Shown one piece after another: positions 42,716-51,195 of a DNA stretch of 64,000 bases. The position numbers and the translations under genes are program-made. Every line of letters starts with the position of its first letter. The stretch's first letter is position 1. The stretch spans positions 1 through 64,000 of the forward strand of contig NZ_JBHSAF010000002.1 in NCBI RefSeq assembly GCF_042649925.1, given 5' to 3'. Under the pieces are notes generated by a model. The model was given only the letters and a program-made list of their open reading frames with translations, was not told where the DNA came from and searched no databases. This DNA comes from Pseudaeromonas sharmana. Lineage in GTDB: Bacteria > Pseudomonadota > Gammaproteobacteria > Enterobacterales > Aeromonadaceae.

Positions 42716-45700
42716 TGAATCAACATGGTGTTGTTGTTTTGTGCATGTTGTGGTTGGGCAGCGCTGCAGCTCAGGCCATGACCATCGACTATGCGTCGGT
42801 CTTCCCAACCGTGGTACAGGGTGTCACCGCCAATTTGAGTTCCAGCTGCAGTTCATCCAATGCCTCTACCTTGGAGATCACCAACAGCTCGCAGATCAAA
42901 GGCGGAAGCAGTCCTTCGCTGAACCTGTGCCGAATCAATGTGCAAAGCAACAATGGCAATTGCATTAACAGCGCAGGGAGCCTGGTCAAATGTACCGCGA
43001 ATGGTTCCCAGATCTCGCCCTTGGTGTTGGATGCCTTTGCCACCTCCAGTAATACAAACAGTGTGACGTATAACAATGGTCAAGTGGTAACGCTGGGGGC
43101 CTCCGGGCTTAGCGAGTATGGCAACCTGATGGTCGATAATGCGACGCTGAAATTCAGTAATCTGAACACGACTTATAAAATCAAAAGTCTGACGGTGCGC
43201 AATGGTCAGGCGGCGGTTTACCTGGCCCCCGGGGATTACTGGATCGAGACGCTGGATCTGGATGGGCGCAAGCTGCTGCTCAGCGAGACGGGCACGACCC
43301 GCATTTTTGTGAAGAATTATCTCTCGGTTAAGAATCAGGCAACCTTGAACGAAGATAACACCGGCAGCCTGGTGGTGATCGGCTATGGCAGCATCGAACT
43401 GCTGGGCGGTACCCACAATGGTTATTTCTATGCCGATGACAATTTTATTGTCCGTAACCAGGGCACGGTGAATGGCCGTGTCACGGCCCGTGATATCTAT
43501 GTTTATGATTCTTATATCTACGACACGTCGACGGTGCTACCCCCTGTACTCGGGTGTGTCAGCGATGACTTTAACGTCACGTCCTTGAGTAACGACTGGG
43601 TCGTCGCCAAGAGTAGCGGCACCTTTACACCCAAGATTGTTAATGGACGTTTGCGTCTGACGGAGGCGGTGACCTATCAGGCGACCTCGATCTCGTATCA
43701 GCGCCTGTTTCCCGCCGCCGACAACCTGGTCACGATCGAGTTTGACCAGGCGGCCTATGGCGGGAATGGCGCCGACGGGATTGCCATGGTGTTGTCTGAT
43801 GCCTCGGTGACGCCGCAGCCGGGTAGCAGTGGCGGCCCGCTGGGGTACGGTTATAAGACCGGGTCTCCGGGGTTTGCCGGCGGCTGGCTCGGGGTGGGTA
43901 TCGATGAATACGGTAATTTTCGGGCGGAAGGCGGCAGCAATAACCAGACCAGAAAGGCCAACACGGTTTCAATCCGCGGCTCGGGCAGCAATTACTCAGG
44001 CTACCGTTACCTCTATGGTACCGATACGCTGAGCCCTGCGGTACATAATGGCAGCAGTTACCCGACCCCTGCGCATCGCTACCGTCTGCGCGTCGACTCC
44101 CGGACCAGCGGTCAGGCACTGGTGTTGATTGAACGCAATACCGGTTCTGGCTATGTGACCCTGATTCCGCAATTCAATGCCATTGGTCAGACCGGACAAA
44201 GTGCCATTCCGGAAAATTTCTATCTTTCATTTACCGGCTCGACCGGTGGTTCGAACAATATTCATGAACTGGATAACGTTAAAATTTGCGCGCTGAAGTC
44301 CAGTACTGTCGGGACGCAGATAGATCACTTCGAGTTCGATTTTGCGGGCAATCCGTTGACCTGTACTCCGCAGACGATGACGATTCGCGCCTGTGCCAAC
44401 GCAGCGTGCAGCAGCCTGGTGACGGAGTCTGTCACGGCCACGCTGGCACCGTCGAGTCTGGCGGATGGCAGCTGGACGGGGGGCAATGTGGTGACGTTTT
44501 CGGGTGGCAGCAGCACGCTGACGTTGGCAAAACGCACGGCTGGCAACGTCACCATAGGGGTTACAGGCTCCACTCCCGCGACCAAACCCTTGAGCACGAC
44601 CTTGTGCCGCAATGGCAGTTCCGGGTCATTGTCGGCGGCCGCCTGCACCCTGAATTTTGCCGATAGCGGCTTCATCTTTGACGTCCCTGCCAAGCGAGCA
44701 AACCAGCCTGCGACGGGGATCAGCATTCAGGCGGTGCGCACGAGCGATAGTTTGGGATTGTGCGTCCCGGCCTTTGCCGGTGTGACACGCAATGTGGCGT
44801 TCTGGAGCAGCTATGTTTCCCCCGCTACTACCGTGAACTCTGCTAAACCGGCCGTCACGGTGAACAGCACTGCGGTGGGCTTTACCGAGGCGACTGCGAC
44901 CTCCATTCCACTGGTGTTCGATGCCAAAGGGACGGCAACCCTGAGCGTCAACTATGCCGATGCCGGGGAGATGAGGCTGGACGCGCGCTATACCGGGACT
45001 GCGGCCAATGGCGATGCCAACCTGGTGATGAATGGCTATGACCAGTTTGTCAGTGCGCCGGTCGGACTGTGTATCGAGCCTGAACAGACGTGCAGTGCTG
45101 GCAATGCCAGTTGCCCGGCCTTCCGGCGTGCCGGAGAGACGTTTGCACTGAAGATCACGCCCCGAGCCTGGCAACAGAATAATGATACCGATCTGTGCAG
45201 CGGTAACCTGATTACGCCGAATTTTGCCCTGAGCGGCATTGCGCTCGGCAGTCAGCTGGTGGCTCCCGCATCCGGCGTGAATGCCACCGTGACGCAGACC
45301 AGTTACGACCACAGCGCGCTGGCCAGCGGTACGGCGACGTTGAACCAGGCCGTGAGTGAGGTCGGGGTGTTCCGCATGACGGCGACGCCGCCAAGTTACA
45401 TGGGCATGAGTCTGCCCGTGGCGACGAGTGGCCCGGTCGGGCGATTTACGCCTTATGATTATCAGATTCAAAATCCGAGTCTGCAGGCGGCGTGTTTCGC
45501 CAATGGATTCAGCTACATGGACCAGCCCTTTGCCATTGGTTACCAGGCGATTGCCCGCAATAAGAGTGGTCAAACGACCTTGAATTACGATAGCCGCTTC
45601 GACAGTGGCGGGTTTGTACACGATGTCACGACGCTGGTGGCTGAAAACAACGATGATGGTGTGCCTCTGGATGCGCGCCTGAGTTCCGTGTCCGCTTCCT

Positions 45701-46404
45701 GGGTCCAGGGCATGCAGTCTGTCAGCAGTTATCCGGTCGCATTTTCGCGTCTGGCGTCAGGAGGGGCGGATGGTCCCTTTGCCCGTCTCGATGTCGGGGT
45801 CAAGCTGCTGGGCAATGACAGCCTGAGCGTCGATGTGAGTAACGGTGATATGCACAGTGCAACTAGCGGTAGCTGCAGTAGTTGTAATGCGGTCAAGTTG
45901 GGTACGCAGATGATGCGTCTGGGGCGACTGTCGGCTGGTAACGGCCGGACTTCACCCGCCAGCGGCTTGGCTTTGCCGCTGCAATTTGAATATTTCAACG
46001 GCAGCAATTGGGTGTTGAATACCATGGATAATTGCTCGCGGCTTGATCTGCAGGCGAGCGATGGTTTCGTGTTTGACCGTGGCTATGACCTCGCGAGTCG
46101 CGAGTTGACGTTGGCCAGCAATGCGCACAGCCGACTTAGCCTCAGCAGCTCGCGCTCCGTGGCCGGAACCGCTGCATCCCAGACGGCAAATGGCGGCTAC
46201 ATCTGGCTGCATTTCAGCGCGCCGAACGTCAATGATAGGGTCAACTATCAGATTGAATTGAGCAAGCAGCCATCAACTCCCGTCTGGTTGCGTTTTGATT
46301 GGGATGGTGACGGCAGTGCGGGGACAGCTGAAGCGAGTGGCTGGGCCTATTTCAATCAATGGCGAGGCAGTGACCGGATCATCTATCGCCGCGAACAGTC
46401 CTGA
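42712..46404 (+). CDS. mshQ: MshQ, large exported MSHA protein with lectin-like domain
   Basis: 1230 residues with a signal peptide (cleavage near AQA, residue 23). Residues about 25-280 are Ser/Asn-rich beta structure. Residues about 283-528 look like an L-type (legume-like) lectin domain: ADGIAMVLSD, then GGPLGYGYKTGSPGFAGG and LGVGIDEYGNF. The C-terminal third resembles the DUF6701 region found in MshQ proteins. It is exported and probably sits at the pilus tip or cell surface; an adhesin role is inference. ATG at 42712 (a second ATG follows immediately) after GGGGAGAG. It ends the msh operon; no clear terminator follows in the 147-base gap before mreB. Confidence 0.86.
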   Translation: MMNQHGVVVLCMLWLGSAAAQAMTIDYASVFPTVVQGVTANLSSSCSSSNASTLEITNSSQIKGGSSPSLNLCRINVQSNNGNCINSAGSLVKCTANGSQISPLVLDAFATSSNTNSVTYNNGQVVTLGASGLSEYGNLMVDNATLKFSNLNTTYKIKSLTVRNGQAAVYLAPGDYWIETLDLDGRKLLLSETGTTRIFVKNYLSVKNQATLNEDNTGSLVVIGYGSIELLGGTHNGYFYADDNFIVRNQGTVNGRVTARDIYVYDSYIYDTSTVLPPVLGCVSDDFNVTSLSNDWVVAKSSGTFTPKIVNGRLRLTEAVTYQATSISYQRLFPAADNLVTIEFDQAAYGGNGADGIAMVLSDASVTPQPGSSGGPLGYGYKTGSPGFAGGWLGVGIDEYGNFRAEGGSNNQTRKANTVSIRGSGSNYSGYRYLYGTDTLSPAVHNGSSYPTPAHRYRLRVDSRTSGQALVLIERNTGSGYVTLIPQFNAIGQTGQSAIPENFYLSFTGSTGGSNNIHELDNVKICALKSSTVGTQIDHFEFDFAGNPLTCTPQTMTIRACANAACSSLVTESVTATLAPSSLADGSWTGGNVVTFSGGSSTLTLAKRTAGNVTIGVTGSTPATKPLSTTLCRNGSSGSLSAAACTLNFADSGFIFDVPAKRANQPATGISIQAVRTSDSLGLCVPAFAGVTRNVAFWSSYVSPATTVNSAKPAVTVNSTAVGFTEATATSIPLVFDAKGTATLSVNYADAGEMRLDARYTGTAANGDANLVMNGYDQFVSAPVGLCIEPEQTCSAGNASCPAFRRAGETFALKITPRAWQQNNDTDLCSGNLITPNFALSGIALGSQLVAPASGVNATVTQTSYDHSALASGTATLNQAVSEVGVFRMTATPPSYMGMSLPVATSGPVGRFTPYDYQIQNPSLQAACFANGFSYMDQPFAIGYQAIARNKSGQTTLNYDSRFDSGGFVHDVTTLVAENNDDGVPLDARLSSVSASWVQGMQSVSSYPVAFSRLASGGADGPFARLDVGVKLLGNDSLSVDVSNGDMHSATSGSCSSCNAVKLGTQMMRLGRLSAGNGRTSPASGLALPLQFEYFNGSNWVLNTMDNCSRLDLQASDGFVFDRGYDLASRELTLASNAHSRLSLSSSRSVAGTAASQTANGGYIWLHFSAPNVNDRVNYQIELSKQPSTPVWLRFDWDGDGSAGTAEASGWAYFNQWRGSDRIIYRREQS

Positions 46405-46551
46405 TTGAGTCTGATGCCAGACTGGTAGCAACAGTGCGAGCCGTGTCGGATCTGCAGTGCCGGCGCTGGATGTTTGCTTGCTCAATGAGCGGGGGATTGG
46501 TAAAGTGAGCCGGCTTTTTCCAGTCTCAACATTCCAGGATCCTCCGTTACC

Positions 46552-47595
46552 ATGTTCAAGAATCTCAGAGGCTTGTTTTCCAACGATCTGTCGATCGATC
46601 TGGGTACTGCCAACACGCTGATCTACGTCAAGGGCAAGGGCATTGTGCTGAACGAGCCGTCTGTGGTTGCTATTCGTCAGGACCGAGGCGGGAATGCCAA
46701 GTCTGTCGCAGCCGTCGGGCATGCCGCCAAGCTGATGCTGGGCCGTACCCCGGGTAATATTGCGGCGATTCGTCCGATGAAGGACGGTGTGATCGCCGAT
46801 TTCTACGTGACCGAGAAGATGCTGCAGCACTTCATCAAGCAGGTTCACGACAACAATTTCCTGCGTCCCAGCCCGCGCGTGCTGGTCTGTGTCCCCTGCG
46901 GATCCACCCAAGTGGAACGGCGCGCGATCAAGGAATCGGCGCAAGGTGCAGGGGCCCGCGAAGTCTATCTGATCGATGAGCCAATGGCGGCCGCGATCGG
47001 TGCCGGCTTGCCGGTTTCTGAAGCGACGGGCTCCATGGTTGTCGACATCGGCGGCGGTACCACCGAAGTGGCGATTATTTCGCTGAATGGTGTGGTGTAC
47101 TCTTCTTCCGTGCGCATCGGTGGCGACAAGTTTGATGAGGCGATCATCAGTTATGTGCGTCGTAACTACGGTAGCCTGATCGGTGAGGCCACGGCTGAAC
47201 GTATCAAGCACGAGATTGGCTCTGCCTATCCGGGTGATGAGGTGCGCGAGATCGAAGTCCGCGGTCGCAACCTGGCCGAAGGGGTACCGCGTAGTTTCAC
47301 GCTCAACTCCAACGAAATCCTCGAAGCGCTGCAAGAGCCGCTGACCGGTATCGTCAGTGCCGTCATGGTGGCGTTGGAACAGTCGCCTCCGGAGCTGGCG
47401 TCCGATATCTCCGAGAAGGGGATGGTCCTGACAGGCGGTGGTGCCCTGTTGCGCGACCTGGATCGTCTGTTGATGGAAGAGACTGGCATTCCGGTGGTCG
47501 TAGCAGAGGATCCGTTGACCTGTGTGGCCCGAGGCGGTGGACGAGCGCTGGAGCTCATCGACATGCACGGCGGCGACCTGTTCCACTACGAATAA
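46552..47595 (+). CDS. mreB: Rod shape-determining protein MreB
   Basis: 347 residues, bacterial actin. Phosphate-binding loop DLGTANTLIYVKG at the N-terminus and the second loop VVDIGGGTTEVAI are intact, as is the adenosine motif LTGGGALLRDLD. The N-terminal amphipathic helix MFKNLRGLF anchors filaments to the inner membrane, where they guide elongasome synthesis of the side wall. It heads mreBCD. A hairpin with a short T-tract follows and may reduce mreCD expression relative to mreB. Confidence 0.97.
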   Translation: MFKNLRGLFSNDLSIDLGTANTLIYVKGKGIVLNEPSVVAIRQDRGGNAKSVAAVGHAAKLMLGRTPGNIAAIRPMKDGVIADFYVTEKMLQHFIKQVHDNNFLRPSPRVLVCVPCGSTQVERRAIKESAQGAGAREVYLIDEPMAAAIGAGLPVSEATGSMVVDIGGGTTEVAIISLNGVVYSSSVRIGGDKFDEAIISYVRRNYGSLIGEATAERIKHEIGSAYPGDEVREIEVRGRNLAEGVPRSFTLNSNEILEALQEPLTGIVSAVMVALEQSPPELASDISEKGMVLTGGGALLRDLDRLLMEETGIPVVVAEDPLTCVARGGGRALELIDMHGGDLFHYE

Positions 47596-47602
47596 CCCTT
47601 AA

Positions 47603-47625
47603 GCCGGCCCCTCGCGGGCCGGTTT
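47603..47625 (+). terminator. Weak terminator or attenuator between mreB and mreC
   Basis: A 7-bp GC stem CCGGCCC/GGGCCGG with loop CTCGC is followed by only three T. It lies seven bases after the mreB stop and 16 before mreC, which suggests partial termination. Confidence 0.5.
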
Positions 47626-47640
47626 CGTATAACGGACAGC

Positions 47641-48651
47641 ATGAATCCAATCTTCGGTCGGGGCCTGGCCCTGCAATTTCGCCTCTTCTTTACGGTACTG
47701 CTTTCAGTGGGCCTGATCGTTGCCGATGCCCGCTTTCACCTGTTTTCCGGGGCACGCCTTTATCTTGACTCGTTTGTCAGCCCGTTGATCTATCTGGCGG
47801 ATACGCCGCGTAAGCTGGCAGATGGTGTCAGCGAGCAGATCCAGACCCGAAACGAGTTACTCGACGAGAACCGCAAACTTGAACAGCAGCTGTTCTTGCT
47901 GCGCAGTGATCTGCTGCGGTTTACCCAGATTTCACAGGAGAACGAGCGCCTGCGTAAGTTGCTGGGCTCGCCGGTACAGGCTGATTCACGCAAGATGGTG
48001 GCCGAGATTCTCGCCGTGGATTCAGATCCCTTTGTGCATCAAATCGTCATCGATCGTGGCGAACGCAATGGTGTCTATGAGGGGCAGCCTGTGGTCAACG
48101 ACCTGGGCGTCGTAGGCCAGGTGATCAGTGTTGGTAAAACCACGAGTCGTGTGCTGTTAATCTCCGACCTGAGCCATGCTTTGCCGGTGCGCGTGATGCG
48201 CAACGATATCCGCGCCATCGCCAGCGGGACTGGCATCCTGGATGAGTTGACGCTGAAGAACATACCGCGCAGTGCCGATCTGCAAGAGGGCGACATGTTG
48301 GTGACATCGGGTCTCGGAGGCCGCTTTCCGATGGGGTATCCGGTGGCAAAAATTACCCGTTTTTCCTATGAAGAGGGTAAGCCGTTTGCCGAGGTGAAAG
48401 CCGAGCCGCTGGCGGCCCTGGATCGTCTGCGTTACCTGTTGCTGTTGTGGCCAGAGCCGCTCAGTAGTGGCGCCCAGCCAGTTGTGCAGCCGGCCAGTGG
48501 TGCCATGGCCACCTCTGCTGCAACGCCAACCGTGGTCGCTCCGGCTGCGGCGCCGAAGCCGGGCGCTGGCAAGCCTCAGCCGGCCAAAGCCAGGGCTCAC
48601 AAGGCAGTGGCGCCAACGAAGCGCCCTGCGCCGACAGGAGAGGCGCGATGA
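47641..48651 (+). CDS. mreC: Rod shape-determining protein MreC
   Basis: 336 residues: short cytoplasmic end, one transmembrane helix (about 12-30), periplasmic coiled coil (about 65-105) and two beta-barrel subdomains to about 265. A Pro/Ala/Lys-rich tail follows (about 275-336). It is a scaffold of the elongation complex, binding MreD, RodZ and PBP2. The long disordered tail is typical of gammaproteobacterial MreC but of unknown importance. It overlaps mreD by four bases. Confidence 0.94.
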   Translation: MNPIFGRGLALQFRLFFTVLLSVGLIVADARFHLFSGARLYLDSFVSPLIYLADTPRKLADGVSEQIQTRNELLDENRKLEQQLFLLRSDLLRFTQISQENERLRKLLGSPVQADSRKMVAEILAVDSDPFVHQIVIDRGERNGVYEGQPVVNDLGVVGQVISVGKTTSRVLLISDLSHALPVRVMRNDIRAIASGTGILDELTLKNIPRSADLQEGDMLVTSGLGGRFPMGYPVAKITRFSYEEGKPFAEVKAEPLAALDRLRYLLLLWPEPLSSGAQPVVQPASGAMATSAATPTVVAPAAAPKPGAGKPQPAKARAHKAVAPTKRPAPTGEAR

Positions 48652-49133
48652 ATATTACCGGCCATGGGACTGGTTCCATCTATTTGACCATACTGGCGGC
48701 ACTGATCCTCTCCATACTACCGATGCCGTCCCTGCTTGATTATCACCGTCCGGACTGGCTGGCGCTGGTGGTGATGTACTGGGTCATCGCCTTGCCGCAC
48801 CGGGTGAATCTGGGCACCGCCTGGGTTGCCGGTTTGCTGCTGGATATCCTGCTCGGTTCGACGCTGGGTATTCATGCCCTCTCCATGGCCATCATGGCGT
48901 ATGTTGCGGCGCTGCAGTTCCAGAAAATTCGTAATTTCTCGGTCTGGCAACAGGCGTTGGTGATGGGCTGCATCAGCCTGCTGGGTCAGCTGACGGTGTT
49001 CTGGGCCGAGCATTTGTTTGGCGTTGCGACGCTGAATTATCGCTTGTTCTGGGCCTCGCTGAGTACCCTGCTGCTCTGGCCGCTGACCTTTGTCACACTG
49101 CGCAAACTGCGCCGACGTTTTCGTATCCGATGA
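48648..49133 (+). CDS. mreD: Rod shape-determining protein MreD
   Basis: 161 residues, an integral membrane protein with five or six hydrophobic helices (about 8-28, 35-55, 62-95, 100-125, 130-150). Partner of MreC in the elongasome. Its ATG overlaps the mreC stop and its stop overlaps the maf start, so mreC, mreD and maf are translationally coupled. Confidence 0.92.
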   Translation: MNITGHGTGSIYLTILAALILSILPMPSLLDYHRPDWLALVVMYWVIALPHRVNLGTAWVAGLLLDILLGSTLGIHALSMAIMAYVAALQFQKIRNFSVWQQALVMGCISLLGQLTVFWAEHLFGVATLNYRLFWASLSTLLLWPLTFVTLRKLRRRFRIR

Positions 49134-49702
49134 TGACTGCTGCTGCCGTTCTCTATCTGGCGTCGGCGTCGCCCCGGCGTCGTGAACTGTTGACTCAACT
49201 TGGTGTCAACTTCTCGTTGTTGCGGGTGGATGTCGAAGAGTGTCGTCAGCCTGGTGAGGCAGCGCGCGCTTACGTCAGCCGGCTGGCGCAGGAGAAAGCC
49301 CGTGCCGGTTGGCTTGCCTGTCAGGGCTCTCTGCCCGTGTTGGGTGCCGATACCATCGTTGTCATCGATCAGTCCGTACTGGAGAAACCACGCGATCAAG
49401 GCCATGCCGCTCAGATGATGCGCCAGCTATCAGGCCGCACCCATCAGGTGATGACAGCAATTGCGCTGGCCACTGTGCACGGCATCGATCTGCGCCTCGT
49501 CGTCACGGATGTGACGTTTCGCCCCTTGGACGATGAGGAAATTGCGGCATACTGGTCTACCGGCGAGCCGGCAGACAAGGCAGGCGGCTATGGTATTCAG
49601 GGCATAGGTGGCAAGTTCGTCAGCCATCTCTCTGGCAGTTACAGTGCCGTAGTCGGGTTACCGTTGCTGGAAACCGATCTGCTGTTGCGTGAGCGCCTCT
49701 AA
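49130..49702 (+). CDS. maf: Maf-family nucleoside triphosphate pyrophosphatase (YhdE)
   Basis: 190 residues. N-terminal substrate motif LASASPRRRELL, central GADTIVVID with a catalytic Asp, and C-terminal DKAGGYGIQGIGGKFV. Maf proteins cleave dTTP, UTP or modified NTPs, removing noncanonical nucleotides and linking to division arrest. The position after mreD and before rng is that of E. coli yhdE, whose preferred substrates are dTTP and UTP. An alternative start ATG lies one codon downstream. Confidence 0.92.
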   Translation: MMTAAAVLYLASASPRRRELLTQLGVNFSLLRVDVEECRQPGEAARAYVSRLAQEKARAGWLACQGSLPVLGADTIVVIDQSVLEKPRDQGHAAQMMRQLSGRTHQVMTAIALATVHGIDLRLVVTDVTFRPLDDEEIAAYWSTGEPADKAGGYGIQGIGGKFVSHLSGSYSAVVGLPLLETDLLLRERL

Positions 49703-49725
49703 TCTCTTCAGGCAAGGAACCCCTT

Positions 49726-51195
49726 ATGTCGACCGAACTGCTGGTGAATGTGACTCCCTCGGAGACCCGGGTTGCCCTCGTAGAACATGGTACCCTGCAG
49801 GAAGTTCATATCGAACGCCAGGCAAAGCGTGGTCTGGTTGGCAACATCTACAAGGGTAAAATCAGCCGGGTCTTGCCCGGCATGCAGGCGGCGTTTGTCG
49901 ATATCGGCATGGAAAAGGCGGCGTTCCTGCATGCGTCGGACATAGTGCCGCATACCGAATGCGTTGATGTGCGCGAGAAGGAACATTTCCAGGTTGGCAA
50001 CATCGCCGAGCTGGTGCGCCAGGGACAGGACATCATGGTGCAGGTGGTGAAAGACCCCATCAGTACCAAGGGTGCGCGCCTGACGACGGATATCACTCTG
50101 CCTTCGCGCTATCTGGTCTTTATGCCCGGCAGTGCCCATGTTGGCGTGTCACAGCGGATCGAGAGCGAGACGGAACGTGAGCGTTTAAAGCAGATAGTGC
50201 TGCGTCAGGTGGATGAACTTGGCGGCTTTATCGTCCGTACTGCCGCCGAAGGTGTGGGTGAACGCGAACTGGAACAGGATACCCAGTTCCTGAAGCGGCT
50301 ATGGCGCAAGGTACTGGAGCGCCGGCAACTGAACAAGCCCTGCAGCATCCTCTACGAGGACCTGTCGCTGGCGTTCCGTATCCTGCGGGACTTTGTTGGT
50401 GCCGATCTGGACAAGATCCGTGTCGACTCGCGACTGACCTTCGAACAGCTGAAGTCGTTCACCGAAGAGTTTGTGCCCGAAATGGTCGACAAGCTGGACT
50501 ACTATGCCGGCGACTCGCCGATCTTCGATTTGCATGATGTCGAAAATGAAATCCAGCGCGCGCTGGAACGTAAGGTGGAGCTGAAGTCTGGCGGTTATCT
50601 GATCATCGATCAGACCGAGGCGATGACCACCATCGATATCAATACCGGGGCTTTTGTTGGTCACCGCAACCTTGAAGAGACGATCTTCAATACCAATATC
50701 GAGGCGACAGCTGCCATTGCGCGTCAACTGCGGTTACGTAATCTGGGTGGCATCATCATCATCGACTTCATTGATATGCAGTCCGAGGATCACCGTCGCC
50801 GCGTGCTGCAAAGCCTGGAGCAAGCCTTGGCGCGGGATCGGGCCAAGACTTCGGTCAATGGCTTTTCGCATCTTGGACTCGTCGAGATGACGCGCAAGCG
50901 CACCCGGGAGAGTCTGGAGCACATCCTCTGCTCTGAGTGTCCGGAGTGCAAGGGGCGCGGCAGGGTCAAGACGGTGGAGTCCGTCTGCTATGAGATTCTG
51001 CGCGAGATCCTGCGTGTCAATCGCGCTTATGACGCCGATCAGTTTATCGTTTATGCCTCCTTGCAAGTGGCCGAGGCGTTGCACGTCGAAGAGTCGCACA
51101 GCCTGGCTGAGCTGGAGGTCTTCATCGGCAAGCAGGTCAAGGTGCAGGCAGAACCGCTCTACAGTCAGGAGCAGTTTGACGTGGTGATGATGTAG
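49726..51195 (+). CDS. rng: Ribonuclease G
   Basis: 489 residues, endoribonuclease that matures the 5' end of 16S rRNA and degrades some mRNAs. S1 RNA-binding domain (about 38-120), RNase H-like and 5'-sensor parts, then the DNase I-like catalytic domain with the IIIIDFIDM acidic motif. A zinc-link follows (CSECPECKG), holding the dimer together. It lacks the long C-terminal scaffold of RNase E. AAGGA ribosome-binding site. Stop overlaps the yhdP GTG start. Confidence 0.95.
   Translation: MSTELLVNVTPSETRVALVEHGTLQEVHIERQAKRGLVGNIYKGKISRVLPGMQAAFVDIGMEKAAFLHASDIVPHTECVDVREKEHFQVGNIAELVRQGQDIMVQVVKDPISTKGARLTTDITLPSRYLVFMPGSAHVGVSQRIESETERERLKQIVLRQVDELGGFIVRTAAEGVGERELEQDTQFLKRLWRKVLERRQLNKPCSILYEDLSLAFRILRDFVGADLDKIRVDSRLTFEQLKSFTEEFVPEMVDKLDYYAGDSPIFDLHDVENEIQRALERKVELKSGGYLIIDQTEAMTTIDINTGAFVGHRNLEETIFNTNIEATAAIARQLRLRNLGGIIIIDFIDMQSEDHRRRVLQSLEQALARDRAKTSVNGFSHLGLVEMTRKRTRESLEHILCSECPECKGRGRVKTVESVCYEILREILRVNRAYDADQFIVYASLQVAEALHVEESHSLAELEVFIGKQVKVQAEPLYSQEQFDVVMM

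Noticed and set aside
46273..47586. 437-codon open frame antisense to mreB
   Set aside because: mreB is highly conserved on the plus strand; the antisense frame has no recognisable features.
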